From the NCBI RefSeq assembly GCF_036711975.1, contig NC_091968.1, positions 5,828,001 to 5,892,000 of the forward strand: a stretch of 64,000 bases of DNA. The letters run 5' to 3'. The DNA comes from Onthophagus taurus. Lineage: Eukaryota > Arthropoda > Insecta > Coleoptera > Scarabaeidae. Each line of letters begins with the position of its first letter. Position 1 is the stretch's first letter. Shown piece by piece: positions 48,201 through 59,715 of the stretch. The notes under the pieces were generated by a model that saw only the letters and a list, made by a program, of their open reading frames with translations, ran no database searches and was not told the DNA's origin. The translations under genes were made by a program, and so were the position numbers.

Positions 48201-51200
48201 CGCCCTAAAAGCAATTCAGGCCTACACGTGTGACTCCGCTACCTGAGAGAAAAATTCGCTAGGGGAAATGATGTTACTCTATGGTGGGTTCTAGATCACA
48301 GGGACATTGAGGGTAATGAGAAAGCGGACAAGCTGGCCAAAGAGGCAGTGAAAATGCCCTTCATTGGGCGCCAACCCGTTTGTGGAAATAAAACAAGTAA
48401 TCAACAATTGGGAGGCCTCGAAGGTAGCCTTACGCTGGAAAGAACATCCAGGTCATAGACAAGCGAAGAGTATGATTACTCCATTGCAAAACAAAACCAA
48501 ACAGGTTTTATGTCTCACTAAAGGGGATTTAAGACGCTCTCACTTTTCCTGACAGGCCATGCGCCAATAAAATTTTGCAATTTGTTGATTTTGCAACGAC
48601 GAGTCAGAAACGGCTGAACATATACTATGTACTTACGTTGCCAGAGGCCGCTTAAGGCACAAAATTTTCGTTAAAGCTCTTTTGACACCTACCGACATAA
48701 AGGAACAAGACTAAGGTTCATTAAGGACCTACATTTACCCTAAGCTTTTGGAGGGCTAAAGTTACAATACTTCTTATAGGTCACGGTGACGAGAGGGGCC
48801 ACTCCCTTCAGCCTGGCAGCAATTATAATAAATGCTTATTATATAGGTATACCTTAACAGTGTAGAATTAGTTTTGACGAATTCTAATGTTGAGAGTTTT
48901 GTCTGGGGTGTTAGAGGTTTCCTAAAGGTTTTCAGTGATCTCTAGAAAGCCCAAAAAATGTTTTGGAAACGTCAGAAAATGTTCAAGATTTGTTTAGGTG
49001 GTTACTAAAGAAATTCAACGATCTCTAGAGATTCCAAAAAGTCTCCAAGGATATCTAGAAATCCCTAAAATTGTCTTAGGTTATCCAGAATACTTTTAAT
49101 AATTCCAAAACACTTTTAGAGGATTTCTAAAGATTTTCAAAGATATTTAGGGAGTACAAAAAGTTTTCGCCAATGTCCAGAAACTCCTAAAAATATCTTG
49201 GAATATCCGGAAAGTTTTCAATAACTCCAAAGATTTTGCAAAATCTAGATAATTTATATCTTGCAATCAACATGGAGTCTTCCAAAATAAAAAAAGCAGG
49301 TATGTTTGTTATACCTATACTCTAACAGTGTAGAATTTGCTTTGAAGAATTCTGATGTTGAGAGTTTTTTTTGGAGTGTTAGAGGTTTTCAGCGATATCT
49401 ATAAAAGCTTTTTGCAAACTTCAGAAAATGTTCAATATCTCTAATCGATTTGCATAAAGTAACTTATAACATTAACGTTCTGATTTAAATTAAAAGAATT
49501 TTTTCATCTTAATTTTCTTTAAGTTAGAATTTGTCTAAAAACAAATTTCTCACAACATTTTTCAAGATCTTCAAACTTATTTTCTTTTTCAATATTTTGG
49601 CAAATAGGGATCGTTAGGTTATATCGTAATACTCGCTATTCCGCAATAACCACTTTTTATTAACTTCAACACTGGATAAAAATTACATGTAAAGTTAACA
49701 CTTATTTTGCATATCAATTTTCAAAAACATTTGATAAATATTGAAAAACAATTGTAAACATATTAAAAGTTGTACCCTTATGAAATTTCACTATAATTTT
49801 ATACTGTATGTGTTGTTTATGTAACGCTGTAATAGCTTAGATTTTATTTGCAATGTTAAACTTTAATTTAATCTACAAAAAAAGTCCCACAAGATCCCAG
49901 GTTGAAATTTGTTTTTTTATGTAGTTTCAAGCCTATACTTTCCGTTCCTAAACAAATAAATTTCGCATTTTCAATAAAATGGCTAATATACAGGGTGGTG
50001 ACTACGGATATTCGACAGTGAATACTGAAAATTAGTTTTGAAACTATCAATCGTTTGCAATTTTTCTGAATAACTATTTTTTATGAATTAATATTAGTAC
50101 TAACTCTATTATTAGATCTAAAACTAGAAACTTTCGGGTTTAACCGTGCGTAACAATTCTATTATACAATCAATTATATAATTGGTATTATATGCCAGTG
50201 GCAGTGCATAAAATTCTTGTGCATGGCCACTTAATAATAAAATCATTAAGTATCCAGATTGGCCTGCTTTCAGAAGATGCGCAAGAAACACGGAATAAAG
50301 ACCTTAGAAGGTATAGAGAGAACTTTTCCAGAAAAATGTCAAGAATACACAATAATAGACATTTTAAATAGACTATTAATATCTTCAGACCCAATTATAA
50401 CATCATTTCATAGCAAGAAATCAAGGAATAATACAGATTTTTTTGAAGAACTTATAAGCTTCTCTGCTTTGAAAATGATGATGAAAGAAATAATTTTTTA
50501 TCGTCAATAGCAACTAATATTGAAATTGTAAAACACAGTGAGGACGAAGAAAGATAAATATAGGTATAGAAAAAATTTAAAACAGTATGTTAAAATACTA
50601 AATTTGCTTATGGGTTAAAACATAATTTATGGTTATCATTATATTATTACACATTTGTCACAAATTAATGCAGAAACAGAGAATAGCGTAGTTTACTTTA
50701 TTATTGCAAATAAAATAATAACAGTATTTTTTAACTGCTATTTTTTCGAAGACAGCTACATAAAAAATACTCAGAAGTTAGGTAGAATCCATAAATGCAA
50801 CAAAAAATAGGGTTTCTTATTTTAAAATGTCAACATTTGGTATTTCAATTTTGGGACACCTGTATTTCAATTGTATCTGATCTTATGCGCGTTAAAAAAT
50901 ATAACATAGATATTCAAGAATTTTTTCGGGAAGAATATCCCTCAAATTTTTATCGAATTGATTTCATACTTTATGTACAGGGTGTCCAAATTTCGATGGG
51001 TTTGCAGGGTATCTCAGTTGTTATGAAAGATAGAAAGTTGCGGCTTTCGCGAACCTGAGCTACTTTTATGTGAAACTTACAATGGCGCAAACCAAATTTT
51101 CATAGCCCTCTTCGTTTTTGATATACAGGGTGTGTTTCAAAATTTACGATTTTCAGACACCTCCTGAATCTCGGCTATCCGGAAATGTAAAAACGGGTTC

Positions 51201-53331
51201 TAATAGATTTTTTCACGTAGAATCCAATGCTGCACGTAGAATTTTTCTAGTTATTACGGTTTTTGAGTTATAAAGAGTTAAGTATTTTAGAAGTTGAGTA
51301 GTTAGTATTTGAGTTGTGTTTATAACTCAAAAACCGTGATGACTAGAAAAATTCTACGTGCACCATTGGATTCCACGTGAAAAAATCTATTAGAACCCGT
51401 TTTTACTTTTTTAGGTGTCTGAAAATCGAAAATTTCAAACACTCCCTGTATATCAAAAACGAAAAGGGCTATGAAAATTTGGTTTGCGCCATTGTAAGTT
51501 TCACAAAAAAGTAGCTCAGGTTCGCGAAAGCCGCAACTTTCTATCTTTCATAATAACTGAGATACCCTGCAAACCCATCGAAATTTGGACACCTGTACAC
51601 AGTGTATACAGGGTGTCTCACGTAACTGGTTCGTTAGAACTTGTTTAGAGTCCACTATTTGTACAGTTTTGTAATTTTGGTAGCATGAGTTGTTCATTCG
51701 GAACTTTCGATCTAAAATATTTTCAAGATGGCTGCTACTTCCGATCTACCGGAAGTAGACCATAACCTCGTTATTTTAAATGGAATACTACAGTTTTTAT
51801 TACACCTTTTAATTGTCTTTAATTGTTTTTTAATAGTCAACATATTTTCTTATGTACAATTGAATATTTACATAATAGTATTATGAATAGTGGAACCTTA
51901 AAAAGTTTTAACGAACTAGTTACGTGAGACACTCTGTATATATTACAGTATATAAGTATATATTACTTATTGTTAGGGTACATGAAATAAATGTACCATG
52001 TTTTCGGAGTTACATTAGCTTAAATATCCAACCCAACCCACAACAAAACCTTTGTTTCGCTTTTATTTTCAAATATTCGTTTCAAAACGCTAAATTTTGT
52101 TTTAAGCACTGTTTATTGTAGAAATAAATCCTAGCTAAGCATTAAGGAGATATTATAATGGTATTAAACATTTTCAACTTCATTTAGTTGCAATTAGATT
52201 TTTGGCCAGATATTCATAACTTCCTAACACTGTGCGATGCCCAGAAACTCGTAAAGACGTCTTGGAATATCCGGAAAGTTTTCAAAAACTCCAAAAATGT
52301 TGCAAAATCTCTAAAACACTTTAAAAGTTTTCTAATGATATTCAAAGATATCTGTGAATTCCTAAAAGTTTGTCATAGATAAACGATAACGTCTATACGC
52401 TTTTTAATATTTTGTCGTAGAAATTCGACTGTAATGAGCGTTATAGGTGTTGTAACTTAGTAAGTAACTTATAATATTAACGTTCTGATTTCAATTAAGA
52501 AAACTTTTTTGATCTTAATTTTCTTTAAGTTAGAATTTGTCTAAAAACAAATATCCCACAACATGTTATATAAAAATGTTTTGGAAACTTGAGAAAATGT
52601 TCAAAATCTCCAAACGATTTGCACAAAGTTCAAAACTTTTTGTTTAGATGATTTCTGAAGAAATTCAAAGATATCTTGTGATTCAAAAAAGTCCCCAACG
52701 ATATCCAGAAATCCCTAAAGTTGTCTGGGGATATCCAGAATACTTCCTAAGGTTTTGCAAAATCTCCAAAACACTTTTAGAACATTTCTAAAGGTATTCC
52801 AAGATACTTAGAGATTACAAAAAGTTTTCACCGATGTCCAGAAACTCTTAAAGATGTCTGAATATCCGGAAAGTTTTCAATAACTCCAAAATGTTGCCAA
52901 AACACTTTTAGATGTTTTCTAAGGATATTCAAAGATATCTAGGAATCCCAAAAACTTATATTATAACGTTCAGATTTAAATTAAGAGAATATTTTTCATT
53001 TTAATTTTCTTTAAGTTAGAATTTGTCTAAAAACAAATTTCCCACAACATGTTACATAAAAAACTTACTCTCGCATAATCAAGAATTGCTCAACTACTTT
53101 ACATACTTCTTAATAAAAAAATCAAACCTTTCCTTTAATTCTATTAATAAATTAATCTTTTAGTAATAATTTATAATTATTCTTACCTGGAAAAGTCCAT
53201 GGACACTTAATATAAACTCCAAACATATCCTTAAGAAACCTAATTAATAAAAAAAACTTTTGTTACACTTCTTTTTTAAAACTTGCAACGAATTTAAAAA
53301 ATTAAACCAAATTAAGAAACTTACTAAACAT
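45297..53331 (-). CDS. WSD-C: wax ester synthase/diacylglycerol acyltransferase-like
   Basis: Exons (minus): 53325-53331 (7 nt, ATG TTT A), 53187-53239, 46297-47289, 45771-45989, 45535-45718, 45297-45469. Phases 1, 0, 0, 0, 1 join into 542 residues with no stop. Residues about 20-60 include a hydrophobic anchor (LAFSTLTISIILCTISGIIL). The motif HHCIGDG is at 226-232. The C-terminal block reads FSILPGTNLVTICDGLK and FWIPNKAIVG. Expected activity is acyl-CoA:alcohol or diacylglycerol acyl transfer at the endoplasmic reticulum. Compared with WSD-B it has one extra intron within the central exon (between FSDYFHQ and NQKKENIPK). Intron 2 is 5.9 kb and filled with retroelement and palindromic DNA. 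AATAAA overlaps the stop codon. Looks intact. Confidence 0.87.
47500..47640 (+). repeat. Short patch of the CTAGAAATTCC-type degenerate minisatellite
   Basis: Runs of AAAATGTTTTGGGAATTCCA, CAAGATCTTCAAA and similar words. The same style appears at 48900-49440, 52180-52380, 52560-52960 and 60590-61200. Confidence 0.55.
47640..48770 (+). mobile_element. RNase H-bearing LINE fragment in WSD-C intron 2
   Basis: The plus strand shows the reverse-transcriptase thumb (PMVAHASLIWWQNTNHKTAQ) and then RNase H: VLACYTDASKTIGSGVAMGI (first Asp), FQAEVLAINFC (Glu), NISTDSRVALKAI (Asp) and DHRDIEGNEKADKLAKEAV (His and Asp). Stops and frameshifts separate the blocks. The element is 5'-truncated. It belongs to the same broad class as 2690-4115 but is a different sequence. 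Confidence 0.8.
48890..49450. repeat. Degenerate minisatellite of TCTAGAAATCCC-type phrases
   Basis: Irregular repeats of about 35-45 bp: CAGAAACTCCTAAAAAT, GGAATATCCGGAAAGTTTTC, AATAACTCCAAA and GATATCTAGA. A second round restarts at 49250 after the phrase CTTGCAATCAACATGGA, which also occurs at 47604. Non-coding. Confidence 0.65.
49451..50190. other. Intronic AT-rich sequence
   Basis: No gene. 49470-49570 is duplicated at 52470-52570 and 52970-53055 (shared phrase TTTAAGTTAGAATTTGTCTA). A CTAGAAACTTTCGGGTTTAA patch at 50124-50145 belongs to the CTAGTTCTAG family. Confidence 0.45.
50200..50520 (+). pseudogene. Degenerate coding fragment related to 40380-40850
   Basis: Reads VHKILVHGHLIIKSLS, LLSEDAQETRNKDLRRYRE, then FSRKMSRIHNN and, in another frame, DILNRLLISSDPIITSFHSK. 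Shared pattern with 40380-40850: H-K-I-L-hydrophobic-H-G, L-S-E-D/E-A-Q-E-x-x-N-K, L-L-x-S-S-D-P. Probably the C-terminal end of a mobile-element protein. Superfamily not identified. Confidence 0.5.
50976..51597. mobile_element. 622-bp near-perfect palindromic element
   Basis: The ends TACAGGGTGTCCAAATTTCG and its complement (with one base missing) pair along almost the whole length, with a centre near 51290. Within each arm a second terminus (TATACAGGGTGTGTTTCAAA on the left, near 51121) appears inverted at the mirror position (about 51455). It looks like one foldback element inserted in another and then copied as a unit. Flanked by TA. Non-coding. Confidence 0.8.
51609..51936. mobile_element. 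328-bp MITE with TA duplication
   Basis: The left end CAGGGTGTCTCACGTAACTG and the right end (complement of CAGAGTGTCTCACGTAACTA) are inverted, flanked by TA at 51607-51608 and 51937-51938. A piece of the same family lies at 41165-41235 in the 4.4-kb element. Non-coding. Confidence 0.8.
52180..52970. repeat. Further degenerate minisatellite in WSD-C intron 2
   Basis: Phrases such as GGAATATCCGGAAAGTTTTC (52264) and CAGAAACTC recur with irregular spacing, as at 48890-49450. Non-coding. Confidence 0.6.
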
Positions 53332-53866
53332 TATAAAATCGGTCGATTTAACTTAGTTCTTCAGTTCGTGATTCGATTTCGCACCGATTCAAAATAAAAT
53401 GCATACGTTCCAGTTTTAATAAATATACCCAGTGTTACAACACAACCTGTCTTGCTTATAACTTAACTACTTTGAAAGGTACGTTTAACCTTCTATTTCT
53501 ATTTTCTAATAGGAAAGGATTTAGATAATTAGTTTTTCTTTGTCTCAATTAGATTTTATTGTTTACAAATTATTTTTAAACGAACAAAAGAAGATTATGA
53601 TTTAATCAACTTAATGATAAACATTTTCTTCTTTAGCATATTTGCATTTTCAGAAAACGTTACGACCTTGAATTAAAGAAAAAAAAGAGCGTAATTGTTT
53701 TAAGAATGTATAATTTTTTTTGCTTAATACGCATTTTGTATCACGAACAAACAAATAATATATAAATTACACGGTTTATCATAGTTAATACTTATCACAG
53801 TTAATAGCGAAGCAAAAAGATTGAATTATTACAAAAAATCTTTATTTTTATTATTATTTTTTTTAC
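53332..53866. other. Spacer between Mpv17-like gene and WSD-C
   Basis: About 530 bp, AT-rich. It should hold the WSD-C promoter on the right of exon 1; TATATTTA on the minus strand near 53432-53439 is a candidate TATA box. On the left, TTTATT at 53841-53846 is the AATAAA poly(A) signal of the Mpv17-like gene. Confidence 0.4.
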
Positions 53867-54622
53867 TTAATTATTAGATGATTTTATTGGTGCTTTTTCG
53901 ACGGTTTCACTTTTAATGTAGCATAGAATTGTGACCCAAGCGAATGATGCTATTCCCATATAAATGACTCGATAAAGTGGAGGGACTAAAGAAAAGTTTA
54001 ATGCTTGAACTGGTAGCCAAAAGAGGCAGCTTACTGTGAACGTTTTCGGGAATTTATGGATTAATTCTTCGAAAAGATTTTCTTGACATTCCAAAATAGA
54101 CATCGCTGCAAGTAAAAGTGTTAATTATTTATTAAAAGAAATTAAAATTGAATTAAATAAACTTACACGTGTAAAAAATTGCGTATAAAAGTGGTGTAAA
54201 CAAGAATTGATCCATTAACATTTTTCTAAGGACAATTTTTGGCGCAGTTGAAGCGTACGTTTTATCCAGCCAACGATACCTGTTTTTATTTGATAAAAAA
54301 AGTGCGAATTGAATCAATTAACACTTTATTTAACGAAGTACTTACCAAACAGTCATTAATGGCCCTTGAATTAAAGTGCCGTAAATCCCGCATCTTTGTA
54401 TACAATCGAAATCGTAACTCTTTGGTTTTTCAGTCTACTAAAAACAAATATTAAAAAAAAAATAATTAATTAATTTTATTTATTTAATCTCACCAAGATT
54501 TTTTTGGATAACGTTTGATTGATGCACTCAGCTCCGACGAACATCGTCCCAAAAATTCCCGCATTCGTTATAATTGGATAATTTGTTAATCCAGACTTTA
54601 AAAGGCGAATCAAACCGGACAT
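53867..54622 (-). CDS. Mpv17/PMP22-family membrane protein
   Basis: Four exons (minus): 54494-54622, 54346-54434, 54167-54279, 53867-54105. GT/AG borders, phases 0, 2, 1, 189 residues, the usual family size. It is a four-helix integral membrane protein of mitochondria or peroxisomes. Sequence signs: an N-terminal amphipathic start (MSGLIRLLKSGLTNYPIITN), a first helix with GIFGTMFVGAECINQTL, RCGIYGTLIQGPLMTVWYRW, KMLMDQFLFTPLLYAIFY, and the C-terminal signature FWLPVQALNFSLVPPLYRVI followed by SFAWVTILCYIK. Family members are thought to form channels or affect membrane metabolite balance; the precise role is unsettled. Exon 2 uses the second of two close AG acceptors, since the first would give an immediate stop. 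Confidence 0.9.
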
Positions 54623-55120
54623 TTCCCCCAAAATTATTTAATCCAAAACCAACAAAGAACACGAACGGAATGAGATTCAAACGTTAAATCGTATTAAGTG
54701 AAAGCAACTTGTAAATTTGGGTCATAGATGCAGTTTAAGCACCTTCTCCCATTCCGCCTTTACCGAAAATAAAAATAAATTTTGAGAGTCAAGATAAGAT
54801 AACCTTGTTTGTGGAAATTTTTCTATTTTACACTTACTATTTTTTTTAAGATCTCGCCGTGCCTCTTCTCGAAATGCAACTCACAAATTTGTTTTAAACG
54901 CATTAAACATTCAGCTATTTAAAATTTAAATTGACTTCAATTGACAGTTAACGATCTCCATCCTAACCTCGTTAAGAAATAATAATAACCTCAATACAAT
55001 AAAATTTTTTTTATATATGTACACATACAGTGAATTTCACTTAAAATGCAATATACAAAAATATATTTCCATAGAAACCAGGACGTACCTACTTACTTTG
55101 TTTCACATAAAATGCAACAT
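54623..55120. other. Upstream region of the Mpv17-like gene
   Basis: No gene and no strong core promoter. CACATACAGTGAATTTCACT and TTTCACATAAAATGCAACAT near 55020-55120 look like ends of a small element. Confidence 0.4.
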
Positions 55121-55124
55121 GTCT

Positions 55125-55510
55125 GAATGTTTCTAGTTCTAGGTCTAAGGTAGTTCTAGTGACAGTGGTAGGTAGTGCTAGTTAACATAAGATATCATGT
55201 TGTATATTTTTATTGAACTAAAACTAGAAGCAACACTACACCTAGAACTATAAATATTCGTGTTTAGCCGTGCGTCTTCAAACTCGATACTTTCTAGTTC
55301 TAGGTCTAGTGTTAGTTCTAGTTTTACACTTGTACTATTGTGTTAGTTCGAGTGATAGTGCTAGTCTAAAACCAGAACTAACACTAGACCTAGAACTAGA
55401 ATCATTCGGGTTTAGCCGTCTTGAGAGACTTGCGGCTAAATCCGAATGTTTCTAGTTCTCGGTCTAGTGTTAGTTCAAGTTTTATACTAGCACTATCACT
55501 AGAACTAATA
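55125..55510. repeat. CTAGTTCTAG-type inverted-repeat elements, two or more copies
   Basis: Alternating blocks of GTTTCTAGTTCTAGGTCTAG and AACTAACACTAGACCTAGAA flank the palindromic core TTTAGCCGTGCGTCTT near 55260-55280, and a second core near 55410-55440. Several hairpins in a row. Confidence 0.75.
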
Positions 55511-55744
55511 ATAATAGTCACTTTGTTCGGACAATTTTATAATTACAATCTTGTGAAGTAATATAATATATAAATAATATACCACATTCGATACAAGAAA
55601 AAAGCCCGAACATATAGGCGGACTCAACCTAACAGAAAGAAATGCCGTAAAGAAAAAAAACAACAAAAGAAAAAAGTATATCAATACCAATTGCAAGGAA
55701 ATAATGAAAACTCATAGAAGAATTAGAGATAAAACAATTAGATA

Positions 55745-58140
55745 TTGTTGCTTTTGCTCTTAGATACGTCAATATCCAGATATATACGAAAATATGAAAA
55801 TTTGATGAATTTATTGCTTTCTCAAGTAATTAAAGGTAACATTTCGGAATCGAAGCATGCTATAGGAAATTTCTTATAACAAAAATTGTTGCAAATTTTA
55901 TTGTTAACAATATTGCTCTCTTACAGTTTTGCTCTTAGATACGTCAACATCGAGATAGATACGAAAATATAAAATTTGATGAATTTGTTGCTCTTTCAAG
56001 TTATTAAAGGTAACACTTGAGAATCGGAGCTTGCTATAAGAAAACTTTTATAACAAAAATTGTTGCAAATTTTATTGTTAACAACATTGCTCTCTTGCAC
56101 CTCTGCTGTTAGATACGTCAATATCGAGATAGATACGAAAATATGAAAATTTGATGAATTTATTGCTTTCTCAAGTAATTAAAGGTAACATTTGGGAACC
56201 GAAGCATGCTATAAGAAATCTTTTATAACAAAAATTATTGCAAATTTTATTGTTAACAATATTGCTCTCTTGCACTTTTGCTCTTAGATACGTCAATATC
56301 GAGATAGATACGAAAATATGAAAATTTTATGAATTTGTTGCTCTTTCAAGTTATTAAAGGTAACACTTGGGAATCGGAGCATGCTATAAGAAATCTTTTA
56401 TAACAAAAATTAATGCAAATTTTATTGTTAACAATATTGCTCTCTTGCACTTTTGCTCTTAGATACGTCAATATCGAGATAGATACGAAAATATGAAAAT
56501 TTGATGAATTTGTTGCTCTTTCAAATTATTAAAGGTAACACTTGGGAATCGGATCATGATATAAGAAAACTTTTATAACAAAAATTGTTGCAAATTTTAT
56601 TGTTAACAATATTGCTCTGTTACACTTTTGCTCTGAGATACGTCAATATCGAGATAGATACGAAAATATGAAAATTTTATGAGTTTGTTGCTCTTTCAAG
56701 TTATTAAAGGTAACACTTGAGAATCGGAGCATGCTATAGGAAATTTTTTATAACAAAAATTGTTGCAAATTTTATTGTTAACAATATTGCTCTCTTGCAC
56801 TTTTGCTCTTAGATACGTCAATATCGAGATAGATACGAAAATATTAAAATTTGATGAATTTGTTGCTCTTTCAAGTTATTAAAGGTAACACTTGAGAATC
56901 GGAGCTTGCTATAAGAAATCTTTTATAACAAAAATTATTGCAAATTGTATTGTTAACAATATTGCTCTCTTACACTTTTGTTCTTATATACGTCAATATC
57001 CTGATAGATACGAAAATATGAAAATTTAATGAATTTATTGCTCTTTCAAGTTATTATAGGTAACACTTGAGAATCGGAGCATGCTATAGGAAATCTTTTA
57101 TAACAAAAATTATTGCAAATTTTATTGTTAACAATATTGCTCTCTTACACTTTTGCTCTTAGATACGTCAATATCGAGATAGATACGAAAATATGAAAAT
57201 TTGATGAATTTATTGCTTTCTCAAGTAATTAAAAGTAATACTTGGGAATCGGATCATGCTATAAGAAAACTTTTATAACAAAAATTGTTGCAAATTTTAT
57301 TGTTAACAACATTGTTCTCTTGCACCTCTGCTCTTAGATACGTTAATATCGAGATAGATACGAAAATATGAAAATTTGATGAATTTATTGCTTTCTCAAG
57401 TAATTAAAAGTAACACTTGGGAATCGGATCATGCTGTAAGAAAACTTTTATAACAAAAATTGTTGGAAATTTTATTGTTAACAATATTGCTCTCTTGCAC
57501 CTTTGCTCTTAGATACGTCAATATCGAGATAGATACGAAAATATGAAAATTTGATGAATTTATTGCTTTCTCAAGTAATTAAAGGTAACATTTGGGAACC
57601 GAAGCATGCTATAAGAAATCTTTTATAACAAAAATTATTGCAAATTTTATTGTTAACAATATTGCTCTCTTGCACTTTTGCTCTTAGATACGTCAATATC
57701 GAGATAGATACGAAAATATGAAAATTTTATGAATTTGTTGCTCTTTCAAGTTATTAAAGGTAACACTTGAGAATCGGAGCTTGCTATAAGAAAAGTTTTA
57801 TAACAAAAATTGTTGCAAATTTTATTGTTAACAATATTGCTCTTTTGTACTTTTGCTCTTAGATACGTCAATATCGAGATAGATACGAAAATATGAAAAT
57901 TTGATGAATTTGTTGCTCTTTCAAATTATTAAAGGTAACACTTGAGAATCGGAGCATGCTATAGGAAATCTTTTATAACAAAAATTGTAGCAAATTTTAT
58001 TGTTAACAATATTGCTCTCTTGCACTTTTGCTCTTAGATACGTCAATATCGAGATAGATACGAAAATATGAAAAATTGATGAAATTATTGCTTTCTTAAG
58101 TAATTAATAATTAAACATAACACTTGGGAATCGGATCATG
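55745..58140. repeat. 175-bp satellite array, about 13.5 units
   Basis: The anchor GATACGTC occurs at 55763, 55938, 56112, 56287, 56462, 56637, 56812, 57162, 57337, 57512, 57687, 57862 and 58037, with a mutated form at 56987. The spacing is 175 bp almost without exception. Units fall into two types by the phrase ATTGCTTTCTCAAGTAATTA or TTGCTCTTTCAAGTTATTA. AT-rich, non-coding. The array stops in a degraded unit near 58140, where a LINE fragment begins. Confidence 0.95.
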
Positions 58141-58149
58141 TACATATAC

Positions 58150-59450
58150 AGCTAGCTACTCACTGAAGCCCGCCGTTACTCAACCATCACCCAACACTTC
58201 AATGCTCTTTTAAATCGGTTCAGGTGTAGTCCAATCAGGTGCCGAGGTAAATTATTGTATATGGCGATAACAAATCTGTTCTGATAAGAAAAACACCGTA
58301 TTTTATTTTCTATTTTGATAAAATATATTAAACAAACAAATTGATAAAAAGAAAACATAAAATTGTGTAACGTGGTTTCCTGAGGATGGCATTAACACGC
58401 CGAAACCGGTACCAACAGAAAAACATAAATCAAATTTTTCATCGTTGAAGTACAACTATTATTTACACATTCATTAACACACACGATGATAAAAGGGAAT
58501 CAAAACACAAATATTATCATTACGTTTATCAGTACGGCCGTTCTGAATTTAATCCTGTCGTGCAGGTAATATCTGCCAGGTATGGAGAGGTAACTTCAGT
58601 GATGACCCTATATACAAGCAGGCTTTGTGGATGTATCTGCAAGATTTCATGTTAAAAAAAATTAAACGATTCGAGAGAGTTGCATAAAAGCTTTTTTGTG
58701 TGCCAGTCAAGATTATAACGATTAGAGTAAATCAATTTTAACGACCAATCAACTGTTTAGTGTGCTCTCTAAAGCTTAACGCCTCATCCATGACCAGTCC
58801 CAGGTTTTTGACAGACTTACTCAAAGGAATAAGAGTATTTCCTATCGACAGGCGATAAAAACCATCAATAAATTTCTGTTTTATCTTCGGGGGCCCAAAC
58901 AGAATGATCTAGGTGTTATTAGCGTTTATTTTTAAGCAATATTCCCGTGCTCCATCGATAATATCATACAAGTCACGTTTAAACTTTTTGAAGCTTTTAT
59001 CAAAGTAGCCCTCAGAAAAGGACAAATAAATCTGAGTATTATAGTGGACCCTACAGAAATCAACAAAGCTATTGAAATTTATCGTGTAAATTTTAAATAG
59101 TGTAGGGCCAAGAAGCGGACCCCAGACCTTATCTCCAAAGCACTCGACTTTACTTGATCAATGCTGACTGATTGAATCCTGCTATTAAGGTAATTTTTGA
59201 AAAAAGCTAATGAGATAGAATCTAGCCCGATATGGTCAAGAATTGATATTAACAAGTCTTGGTTTAGAGTATCGAATGCTCTGGAGAAATCCAACAGCCC
59301 CATAAGAGTCAGTTGCAATAACAATATCATCCACTATATTGTTCAGAGCAGTTTCACTGGAATAATGTGCTCAGCCTTCAGAATCTCAGTCAGTTGTCTG
59401 TGAACTATTTTTTTCAATACTTTTGATAACGAATTTTCTGATGTAAGGGT
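58150..59450 (-). mobile_element. LINE reverse-transcriptase fragment
   Basis: The minus strand shows LMGLLDFSRAFDTLNQDLLI (motif A) at about 59270-59310. It continues through QSVSIDQVKSSALEIRSGV (motif B region, degraded) and, after breaks, DIIDGAREYCLKINANNT and LGLVMDEALSF. The C-terminal part near 58176-58350 reads AIYNNLPRHLIGLHLNRFK. Many breaks; inactive. CR1/Jockey style. Confidence 0.7.
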
Positions 59451-59700
59451 ACAAAAATTTTACGTCATCGTAAAGAGAAAAGTAATCTCTATCAAATGAC
59501 CCTAACAAAAGGGTACATTGCCATTTAAAAAAATTCAAGTATTATTCGTTATTCATTTGTTTCCTGAATTAAAAACAATTGAATGCAGTCTTATTATGGC
59601 AAATAAAATATGAAACAACTTTTGTATAAAATGTTTCTTTATAAAGTCAACATTTACCGAGATATATACTATATTCCATACATAATGGGCACCCTGTATG
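59451..59700. other. Gap, possible end of a DNA element
   Basis: No gene. GGGCACCCTGTATGA at 59687-59701 resembles a mariner-type terminus, but no partner end was found. Confidence 0.35.
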
Positions 59701-59715
59701 ATATTCCCGGTATAG

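Noticed and set aside
29285-53331. Recent bacterial transfer of the WSD genes
   Set aside because: The family is well known in bacteria, but these genes have several introns with conserved phases and eukaryotic codon context, so any transfer would be ancient.
55745-58140. CRISPR-like array
   Set aside because: Whole units repeat without unique spacers; eukaryotic context; an ordinary satellite.
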